A stretch of DNA of 64,000 bases from an uncultured Colwellia sp. (GTDB lineage: Bacteria; Pseudomonadota; Gammaproteobacteria; Enterobacterales; Alteromonadaceae): the NCBI GenBank assembly GCA_913061475.1, contig CAJXUN010000013.1, forward strand, positions 1-64,000. The letters are read 5' to 3'. Made by a program: the position numbers and the translations under genes. This document shows positions 57,587 to 64,000 of this stretch, in pieces. How positions within the stretch are numbered: position 1 is the stretch's first letter; each line of letters starts with the position of its first letter. The notes under the pieces are model-generated. The model saw only the letters and a program-made list of their open reading frames with translations, ran no database searches and was not told where the DNA came from.

Positions 57587-59098
57587 ATGACAACCGAAAT
57601 CAAGGTTCCTGTTTTACCTGAATCAGTTGCAGATGCAACAATAGCGACTTGGCATGTACAAGTAGGCGATAAAGTGTCTCGCGATCAAGTATTAGTTGAT
57701 ATCGAAACTGATAAAGTGGTTCTAGAAGTACAAGCATTGTCAGATGGTGTGATGACTGAAATATCACAAGCTGAAGGTGCTACAGTTTTAGGCGAGCAAG
57801 TTATTGCTATTCTTACAGCAGGCGATAGTGCAAGCACTGCGCAGGCAAGTAAAAGTGAAGATGCTGCGACCGAAGCAAAACCTGCTGCAGCATCTGCTCC
57901 AGCCGGTGGCGCTGCAAAAGTGATTGATATCGTGGTACCGGTATTGCCAGAATCTGTTGCTGATGCAACGGTAGCAACATGGCATGTTGCTGAAGGCGAT
58001 ACAGTTTCAGTCGATCAAAACTTAGTTGACATCGAAACTGACAAAGTGGTTTTAGAAGTCGTAGCACAAGCTGATGGCGTTATCGGTAAAATCATTCACG
58101 TTGAAGGCGATACGGTACTTGGCGCACAAAAAATTGGTGAACTTAATGGCGGTGCATCTGCAAGTGCAGCGCCTGCCGCATCAGCTGAAGAAGCGGTTAG
58201 TTCAGACGAATTAGCTAGCCCATCAGTACGTCGTTTAATGACCGAAAAAGGTTTAACAGCGAGTGACGTTGTAGGCACAGGCAAAGGTGGTCGTATTTCG
58301 AAAGAAGACGTAGAAGCCGCAGCCAATAAACCTAAAGCAGCACCAGCAAAAGCCGCGGCGCCAGCGCCAGCAGCACAAGCTTCTGCAGCATTAGGCGAGC
58401 GCACGCAAAAACGTGTTCCTATGACACGTTTACGTAAAACTATTGCTACGCGTTTATTAGAGGCGAAAAACTCTACTGCTATGTTAACCACGTTTAACGA
58501 AGTTAACATGAAGCCGATTATGGATCTTCGTGCGCAATATAAAGACGTTTTTGAGAAAACGCATGATACCCGTTTAGGTTTTATGTCGTTTTACGTAAAA
58601 GCGGTCACTGAAGCACTTAAACGCTACCCAGCAGTAAATGCCTCAATCGACGGTGATGATATTGTTTATCATAACTTTTTCGACATCTCGATTGCGGTGT
58701 CTACACCACGTGGTTTAGTAACTCCGGTATTACGTGATGCAGACCAATTGAGCATGGCTGGTATCGAAAATGGCATTCGTTCACTAGCGATTAAAGGTCG
58801 TGACGGTAAATTGACCATGGACGAAATGCAAGGTGGTAACTTTACTATCACTAACGGCGGCGTTTTTGGTTCATTAATTTCAACACCTATCCTTAACTTG
58901 CCACAAGCGGCAATTTTAGGCATGCACAAAATCCAAGACCGCCCAATGGCGGTTGACGGAAAAGTTGAGATTTTACCTATGATGTACCTAGCACTTTCTT
59001 ATGATCATCGTTTAATTGATGGTAAAGAATCCGTAGGTTTCTTAGTAACAATTAAAGAATTGTTAGAAGATCCAACACGCTTATTGCTTAACATTTAG
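57587..59098 (+). CDS. sucB: 2-oxoglutarate dehydrogenase E2 (dihydrolipoyl succinyltransferase) with two lipoyl domains
   Basis: 503 residues. Two lipoyl domains, each with the [11 protein letters not shown] lysine (about 43 and 151), lie at about 1-77 and 115-188, joined by Ala/Pro-rich linkers. A peripheral subunit-binding domain (about 203-240; [26 protein letters not shown]) and the catalytic domain follow, with the [13 protein letters not shown] active-site histidine near residue 474. E. coli SucB has one lipoyl domain and about 405 residues, so this one is longer by a duplication. It is 51 bases after sucA. Confidence 0.96.
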   Translation: MTTEIKVPVLPESVADATIATWHVQVGDKVSRDQVLVDIETDKVVLEVQALSDGVMTEISQAEGATVLGEQVIAILTAGDSASTAQASKSEDAATEAKPAAASAPAGGAAKVIDIVVPVLPESVADATVATWHVAEGDTVSVDQNLVDIETDKVVLEVVAQADGVIGKIIHVEGDTVLGAQKIGELNGGASASAAPAASAEEAVSSDELASPSVRRLMTEKGLTASDVVGTGKGGRISKEDVEAAANKPKAAPAKAAAPAPAAQASAALGERTQKRVPMTRLRKTIATRLLEAKNSTAMLTTFNEVNMKPIMDLRAQYKDVFEKTHDTRLGFMSFYVKAVTEALKRYPAVNASIDGDDIVYHNFFDISIAVSTPRGLVTPVLRDADQLSMAGIENGIRSLAIKGRDGKLTMDEMQGGNFTITNGGVFGSLISTPILNLPQAAILGMHKIQDRPMAVDGKVEILPMMYLALSYDHRLIDGKESVGFLVTIKELLEDPTRLLLNI

Positions 59099-59272
59099 TT
59101 AAGCATTGAGTAAGTAGTCATATCAAAATCTTTTGTTTGATTAGACTATAGTATTAGGCTCTAAAGACTATGTTCTTTAGAGCTTTTGTACTATAATCGA
59201 TCGACTTTTTTCGATGGTAGTAATTTTTAGAATTATTGCCATTTTCATCTACAGATAAATGGATAAAACACC

Positions 59273-60439
59273 ATGAATTTGCATGAATATCAAGCGAAAC
59301 AATTATTCGCTGAATATGGTTTACCAGTTTCTGAAGGTTTCGCTTGCGATACTCCTCAGGAAGCGGCAGAAGCGGCTGATAAAATCGGCGGTAATATGTG
59401 GGTTGTTAAAACTCAAGTACACGCGGGCGGCCGTGGTAAAGCTGGCGGTGTTAAGCTAGTTAAAACTAAGCAAGAAATCAAAGATTTCGCGCAAAACTGG
59501 TTAGGTAAAAACCTAGTGACTTACCAAACTGACGAACATGGTCAGCCAGTGGCTAAAATCTTAGTAGAAAGCTGTACAGATATTGCTAACGAATTATACC
59601 TTGGTGCTGTTGTTGACCGCGCAAGTCGTAAAGTAGTATTCATGGCCTCTACTGAAGGCGGTGTTGACATCGAGAAGATTGCTGAAGAGACTCCTGAGTT
59701 AATTCACCAAGCTGAAATCGATCCATTGGTTGGCGCTCAACCTTACCAAGCACGTGAATTAGGCTTCAAGTTAGGTTTAAACCCAACGCAAATGAAGCAA
59801 TTTGTTAAGATCTTTTTAGGTCTGGCACAAATGTTTGAAGATTTCGATTTCGCGTTATTAGAAATCAACCCGTTAGTTATTACTGACGAAGGTAACCTTC
59901 ACTGTTTAGATGGCAAAATTGGTATCGATGGTAACGCTTTATACCGTCAACCAAAAATGCGCGCGTTCCACGATCCATCTCAAGAAGATGAGCGTGAAGC
60001 ACATGCAGCACGTTTCGAATTAAACTACGTAGCTTTAGACGGCAACGTTGGTTGTATGGTTAACGGCGCAGGCCTAGCAATGGGTACAATGGACATCGTA
60101 AACCTACACGGCGGCAAGCCTGCTAACTTCCTAGATGTTGGCGGCGGGGCGACTAAAGAACGTGTTTCTGAAGCATTCAAAATCATCCTTTCTGACGACA
60201 ACGTTAAAGCTGTTTTAGTTAACATCTTTGGTGGCATTGTACGTTGTGACATGATTGCTGAAGGTATTATTGGCGCAGTTAAAGAAGTAGGCGTTAAAGT
60301 ACCAGTTGTAGTACGTTTAGAAGGTACTAATGCTGAATTAGGTCGTGAAGTTCTTAAAAACTCTGGCTTAGATATCATTGCTGCTGAGTCATTAACTGAT
60401 GCAGCGACTAAAGTTGTAGCAGCTGCGGAGGGCAAATAA
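59273..60439 (+). CDS. sucC: succinyl-CoA ligase beta subunit
   Basis: A 388-residue ATP-grasp subunit of succinyl-CoA synthetase. The N-terminus [19 protein letters not shown], the ATP-grasp glycine motif [13 protein letters not shown] (about 53-66) and the C-terminal CoA-ligase region [16 protein letters not shown] are all family-typical. Its TAA overlaps the sucD ATG. A 174-base gap after sucB may hold an internal promoter. Confidence 0.98.
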   Translation: MNLHEYQAKQLFAEYGLPVSEGFACDTPQEAAEAADKIGGNMWVVKTQVHAGGRGKAGGVKLVKTKQEIKDFAQNWLGKNLVTYQTDEHGQPVAKILVESCTDIANELYLGAVVDRASRKVVFMASTEGGVDIEKIAEETPELIHQAEIDPLVGAQPYQARELGFKLGLNPTQMKQFVKIFLGLAQMFEDFDFALLEINPLVITDEGNLHCLDGKIGIDGNALYRQPKMRAFHDPSQEDEREAHAARFELNYVALDGNVGCMVNGAGLAMGTMDIVNLHGGKPANFLDVGGGATKERVSEAFKIILSDDNVKAVLVNIFGGIVRCDMIAEGIIGAVKEVGVKVPVVVRLEGTNAELGREVLKNSGLDIIAAESLTDAATKVVAAAEGK

Positions 60440-61311
60440 TGTCTGTCTTAATTAACAAAGATACTAAAGTAATCTGTCAAGGTTTCACTGGTGGTCAAGG
60501 TACATTCCATTCAGAACAAGCACTTGAGTACGGTACACAAATGGTGGGTGGCGTAAGCCCAGGTAAAGGCGGTCAAACGCATTTAGGCCTGCCAGTATTC
60601 AATACAGTACGTGATGCAGTAGAAGCAACTGGCGCAACAGCTACAGTTATCTATGTTCCTGCACCATTTTGTAAAGATGCCATTTTAGAAGCTATTGATG
60701 CAGGCATCGAGCTTATCGTGACTATCACTGAAGGTATTCCAACTTTAGATATGGTTGACGTTAAAGCTAAGCTTGATCAATCTGGCGTTCGTATGATCGG
60801 TCCTAACTGTCCAGGTGTTATTACTCCTGGCGAAACTAAGATTGGTATCATGCCTGGTCACATTCACAAGCCTGGTAAAGTTGGTATTGTTTCACGTTCT
60901 GGTACGCTTACGTACGAAGCCGTAAAACAAACAACTGATGCTGGTTTTGGCCAATCTACTTGTGTAGGTATTGGTGGTGACCCTATCCCAGGTACTAACT
61001 TCATCGACGTATTGGAAATGTTCCAAAACGATCCACAAACTGAAGCAATCGTGATGATTGGTGAAATTGGTGGTACTGCTGAAGAAGAAGCAGCAGAATA
61101 CATCAAAGCAAATGTTACTAAGCCTGTTGTATCTTACATTGCTGGTGTTACTGCACCAGAAGGTAAGCGTATGGGTCACGCTGGCGCGATTATCGCTGGT
61201 GGTAAAGGTACAGCTGATGAGAAATTCGCAGCATTAGAAGCGGCTGGTGTTAAAACTGTTCGTTCTTTAGCGGATATCGGTGTAGCACTTAAAGAGAAAA
61301 CGGGTTGGTAA
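60439..61311 (+). CDS. sucD: succinyl-CoA ligase alpha subunit
   Basis: A 290-residue CoA-binding subunit that carries the phosphohistidine intermediate: [17 protein letters not shown], with His near residue 247. The N-terminal CoA-binding Rossmann fold has [15 protein letters not shown], and [22 protein letters not shown] is also conserved. It is translationally coupled to sucC (TAATG) and ends the operon, followed by a strong terminator. Accessory DNA begins right after. Confidence 0.98.
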   Translation: MSVLINKDTKVICQGFTGGQGTFHSEQALEYGTQMVGGVSPGKGGQTHLGLPVFNTVRDAVEATGATATVIYVPAPFCKDAILEAIDAGIELIVTITEGIPTLDMVDVKAKLDQSGVRMIGPNCPGVITPGETKIGIMPGHIHKPGKVGIVSRSGTLTYEAVKQTTDAGFGQSTCVGIGGDPIPGTNFIDVLEMFQNDPQTEAIVMIGEIGGTAEEEAAEYIKANVTKPVVSYIAGVTAPEGKRMGHAGAIIAGGKGTADEKFAALEAAGVKTVRSLADIGVALKEKTGW

Positions 61312-61341
61312 GCGATTCGCTTACAGCTTGTAATTCTTGAT

Positions 61342-61367
61342 AAAAACCCGCTTCTAGCGGGTTTTTT
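61342..61367 (+). terminator. sdh-suc operon terminator
   Basis: AAAACCCGC pairs with GCGGGTTTT around TTCTA and continues into a T-run. It sits 31 bases past sucD, just before the end of the minus-strand DUF4062 gene, and marks the border between core and accessory DNA. Confidence 0.92.
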
Positions 61368-61382
61368 GTTATTAATAAAATA

Positions 61383-62387
61383 TTAATCAGCTTCATCTTT
61401 AATAGCAACTAAATCTAAAATTGCTTTTTTTCCATTTTCAGTTGTTACCCAAACTCTATATTGTTCTCCATCGTCACGGTCTATTTCCCATTGAAAATCA
61501 ATATAACCTAATGCGTAAAATTGAATTTTTATTTTATTTAAACTTTGTGGTGATATGGTATTCGAGTATGAAGTAGCTATTTGAGAATTAGCTTCTTTGC
61601 ACATCCCTTTTATTACTTCGGATATATGATATTCCGACATATTATCAAAAATTAAACCAGATATATTTGATAATATATCTGACCAACGAAACTCCTTAGA
61701 TAAAAGAACCGTTTTTGAATTATTATCCACAATATCAACAGTTACAAAAGAGGATAACTTTGCCAATTTAACGTTTCTTTTAGAGTATCTTTCATTATTA
61801 ATAATTAACTTATTCAGTTGCTCTTCTAATTCTTTATTCTTCTTTTGTAATAGGTTGATTTCGCCTAGAGATTCAATTGATGACGTTTGGTCTGCTCTAA
61901 CCCAGCCGATTGCGGGGTGTATTTTCTTTAAAGATGTAATACCTAAAGCAACCATTCCTGCTAACTGATCTTTATTTTCCCAGAATTCAACTAATCTCCC
62001 TTTAGATACTTTATTTCTAAATGCACTTAATTTTTCAATCGTTTCTATCGTTGTTTCTGAATCTTTCGCTGGAAGGTTTTCAGGGCACTTATGAAGAAAA
62101 GCAATTACTTTAATACCTTTTTCTAAAGCATAATCATATTCTTTTTCTGTATAACTAATTCCTTCCTCAGTCATACTCCCATATTTCCCTCCAATAATTA
62201 GTAAGTAATAATCACAATCATCAATCACTTTTTTAATAAATTCAAACTGTTCAATATCTGCAGCAGGAAATAGCTCCATTCCTGATGGTATGCAGTCCAT
62301 CTTCATCAAAGTTTGTACAGCAATTTCCCGTTCTTTCTCTAAGTCCATGAATGTTGAACTGACAAATACTTGATATCTTTTTTCCAT
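61383..62387 (-). CDS. DUF4062-domain protein
   Basis: 334 residues. The N-terminal half (about 1-110; YQVFVSSTFMDLEKEREIAVQTL, DYYLLIIGGKYGSMTEEGISYTEKEYDYAL) is a DUF4062 domain, a TIR-like alpha/beta fold often found at the N-terminus of NLR-like or defence-associated proteins. A coiled coil (about 170-210) and an unrecognised C-terminal domain follow; no NTPase motif is present. DNA is more AT-rich than the neighbouring TCA genes, and there is no strong ribosome site before the ATG, both hinting at transfer. It lies between the suc operon terminator and the structured tandem array. A phage-defence role is possible but not shown. Confidence 0.75.
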   Translation of the reverse strand: MEKRYQVFVSSTFMDLEKEREIAVQTLMKMDCIPSGMELFPAADIEQFEFIKKVIDDCDYYLLIIGGKYGSMTEEGISYTEKEYDYALEKGIKVIAFLHKCPENLPAKDSETTIETIEKLSAFRNKVSKGRLVEFWENKDQLAGMVALGITSLKKIHPAIGWVRADQTSSIESLGEINLLQKKNKELEEQLNKLIINNERYSKRNVKLAKLSSFVTVDIVDNNSKTVLLSKEFRWSDILSNISGLIFDNMSEYHISEVIKGMCKEANSQIATSYSNTISPQSLNKIKIQFYALGYIDFQWEIDRDDGEQYRVWVTTENGKKAILDLVAIKDEAD

Positions 62388-62495
62388 AATTAATAACTAT
62401 ATTTGAATAACTTAGCTTTAAGATACATTGGTGTTTATATGCTTTAAAGGTTTTATTACGTTTTCTAAGAATTATTATTCGTTTTAATTAAATTT
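62388..62495. other. AT-rich junction between DUF4062 gene and array
   Basis: 108 bases of AT-rich DNA that must contain the DUF4062 promoter. Nothing else is recognisable. GC rises abruptly at the first array unit. Confidence 0.4.
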
Positions 62496-63092
62496 GTCGG
62501 GGTGCCGACGACACCCAAAGAGGGTTAAACGCCGAACCCTCTCTGGACTCACCCGTCGCTGCTATCAAAATGTATTTCTTCGTAAATTAGCCTATCGACA
62601 AGCTAACGCTTAGAACGCACATCCATGTGCTACTTCGCTTGGCTATCATCCATGATAGCCATAGCAGCGATAGATTAATGTACTCAGCATTTTTCCAAAG
62701 CAGACTTAGTGTTTGTTTCTACCTCTTGTAATTCTCTAAAGGTTTAGAGTAGATGATCGCTATCTCAACGATCTCTAAATTCCCATCTCAGCGATTTAAT
62801 TATTCAGGTGCAATGGTAGGGCTCGATTCGAGACATGGATGTCGAGAACTGCCGTTGTTCATGGATGATAAATCGGCAGGGTTCGAGCGCTACGCACTTG
62901 GATAATTAAAGCTTTAGCTGAGCAGGGCGCCATGGGGAGTCCAGAGGGGCTTTTGGCGTGGAACGCCCCTCTGGGTGTTGTCGCCACTGCGACGCCAAGC
63001 AGAGATTAAAACTCCAAGCGTTTGAGTAATAGAAATAAATTAGACGACACTCAATCTAAATTAACGGTTTGGAGTTCGTTTACTGGTTTGGC
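62496..63092 (+). repeat. tandem array unit 1 (597 bp)
   Basis: Starts with GTCGGGGTGCCGACGAC, a self-complementary hairpin, then a GGACTC block and a 115-base fold closed by TCGCTGCTAT/ATAGCAGCGA (62556-62565 and 62661-62670). That fold holds two palindromes with CATCCATG cores (62617-62630 and 62641-62660). The right part (from about 62767) is nearly identical to unit 2 and ends in an inverted copy of the start module (62921-63000). Reading frames inside are short and incidental. Confidence 0.85.
62787..62922. ncRNA. predicted three-way-junction fold, unit 1 right arm
   Basis: Nested pairs CTCAGC/GCTGAG (62787, 62917), TTTAATTATTCAGGTGC with its near complement (62795-62811 and 62894-62910), and CTCGA/TCGAG (62822, 62883) enclose two hairpins: GACAT/ATGTC around GG (62832-62843) and CTGCCG/CGGCAG (62849-62879) containing TCATGGATGA. 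Compensating or wobble changes are seen against unit 2 (63388-63523). Whether it is transcribed is unknown. Confidence 0.45.
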
Positions 63093-63690
63093 GTCGGGGT
63101 GCCGACAACACCCAAAGGGAGGCTAGCGCCGGCCTCCCTCTGGACTCCCTCGGCGCTACTACATTAAACTTGTTTCCTCCATGACGCCTAATATTCTTCG
63201 ACGTACCAGTGCTGATGGCACATCCGTGTGCCAACAGCACTTTCACTGGCATCCATGCCAGTGATACGTGAATATTAGTCATCATTCCGGCGTTTAATGA
63301 AGCAGGCTTAGTGTTTGTTTCTACGTCTTGTAATTCTCCAATTGGTTATTATGTTTACTGCTGATTGAACGATCTCTAAATTCCCATCTCAGCGATTTAA
63401 TTATACAAGTGCAATGGTAGGGCTCGATTCGAGACATGGATGTCGAGAACTGCCGTTGTTCATGGATGATAAATCGGCAGGGTTCGAGCGCTACGCACTT
63501 GGATAATTAAAGCTATAGCTGAGCAGGGCGCCATGGGGAGTCCAGAGGGGCTTTTGGCGTGCAACGCTTCTCTGGGTGTTGTCGCCACCGCGACGCCAAG
63601 CAGAAAAATTAAACTCCAAGCTATTCAATTTATAAAACTAGATCCCACTTATTCTAATTTAGCCTTTTTGGGGGCGCATACTGGTTTGGC
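63093..63690 (+). repeat. tandem array unit 2 (598 bp)
   Basis: Begins GTCGGGGTGCCGACAAC, then GGGAGGC/GCCTCCC hairpin and CTGGACTCCC. The left half is close to unit 3 but diverged from unit 1; the right half (63368-63604) is almost identical to unit 1, offset by 601 bases. It contains the palindrome CACTGGCATCCATGCCAGTG (63244-63263) and an inverted start module at 63522-63601. Confidence 0.85.
63162..63299. ncRNA. predicted three-way-junction fold, unit 2 left arm
   Basis: Nested stems CATTAAAC/GTTTAATG (63162, 63292), ATGAC/GTCAT (63181, 63278), TAATATTC/GAATATTA (63189, 63270) and ACGTA/TACGT (63201, 63265) close on two hairpins: AGTGCTG plus GGCACA against TGTGCC plus CAGCACT (63208-63241), and CACTGGCAT/ATGCCAGTG around CC (63244-63263). 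Unit 3 keeps the same pairs. This much nested pairing over 138 bases is unlikely by chance. Confidence 0.5.
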
Positions 63691-64000
63691 GTTGGGGTGC
63701 CGACGACACCCAAAAAAGATAGGGGAGACTAGCGCCGCTCATACTTCTTTGGCTCTGGACTCCCTCGGCGCTGCAACATTAAACGTATTTCCTCTATGAC
63801 GTCCAATATTCCTTGACGTACCAGCGCTGATGACACGTCCGTGTGCCAACAGCACTTTCACTGGCATCCATGCCAGTGATACGTGAATATTTGTCATCAT
63901 TCCGGCGTTTAATGAAGCAGGCTTAGTGTTTGTTTCAACCTTTTGTAAGTCTCCAACGTTTTAGAATATATGATCACTATCTCAACGATCTCTAAATCCC
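63691..64000 (+). repeat. tandem array unit 3 (cut by window edge)
   Basis: Begins GTTGGGGTGCCGACGAC. It contains the CTGGACTCCCTCGGCGCT block, the paired hairpins with CACTGGCATCCATGCCAGTG at 63859-63878, and the conserved AAGCAGGCTTAGTGTTTGTTT. The unit reaches the AACGATCTCTAAAT segment at the window end, so the array continues beyond 64000. Confidence 0.85.

Noticed and set aside
63061..63285. Minus-strand frame in the tandem array
   Set aside because: It runs through hairpin palindromes and is not kept open in the other units.
63533..63799. 88-codon frame spanning array units 2 and 3
   Set aside because: It covers the repeat junction; the matching frame in unit 1 is not conserved, so coding is unlikely.
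62496..64000. CRISPR array or integron cassette array
   Set aside because: Units are about 600 bases with no short repeat-spacer pattern, and no attC-type core sites or cassette genes are present.

Overview
The window reads as a chromosome segment of a marine gammaproteobacterium of order Alteromonadales, most likely Colwelliaceae (Colwellia/Thalassotalea type). This rests on low GC, the rsx/rnfABCDGE-nth order, the rimP-nusA-infB-rbfA-truB cluster, divergent gltA and sdhCDAB-sucABCD, many TolB/TPR and CadC-like sensor genes, and short TATACC-ended inverted-repeat elements. No rRNA, tRNA, CRISPR array or intact transposase was found.

Layout. 1-2.8 kb: a small lipoprotein and a CorC/HlyC-type CBS membrane protein. 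2.9-7.1 kb (minus): an Orn/Lys/Arg decarboxylase and a membrane TolB/TPR protein. 7.2-13.9 kb (minus): nth and the six-subunit Rnf electron-transfer complex; RnfC carries a long Ala/Lys repeat tail. 14.1-16 kb: a CsrD/MshH-like degenerate GGDEF-EAL protein. 16.2-22.9 kb: a strong promoter, a terminated leader, then rimP-nusA-infB-rbfA-truB. rpsO (27.8 kb) and pnp (38.9 kb), usually next to truB, are separated from it and from each other by two accessory inserts. The first holds a CadC-TolB-TPR regulator and a PKD lipoprotein. The second holds a DedA-like protein, a Tat-exported intradiol dioxygenase broken by one stop codon, a CadC/beta-propeller regulator, a cluster of MITE-like elements, a PD40 protein, an EamA transporter and a hemerythrin-DUF2249-membrane protein set.

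41-49.6 kb: nlpI, an unrecognised HExxH protein, a fused CsdA-CsdE cysteine desulfurase convergent with tcdA/csdL, a GlxA-type AraC regulator and a receiver/histidine kinase hybrid. 49.7-61.4 kb: gltA divergent from sdhCDAB-sucABCD, giving citrate synthase, succinate dehydrogenase, the E1 and E2 parts of 2-oxoglutarate dehydrogenase, and succinyl-CoA ligase.

61.4-64 kb is accessory: an AT-rich DUF4062 gene, then a tandem array of roughly 600-bp units running off the right edge. Each unit holds two oppositely oriented modules rich in hairpins with a CATCCATG core. Two folds can be written out as nested stems ending in paired hairpins, which suggests a structured RNA or a mobile structured DNA. 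This is the best candidate for something undescribed.
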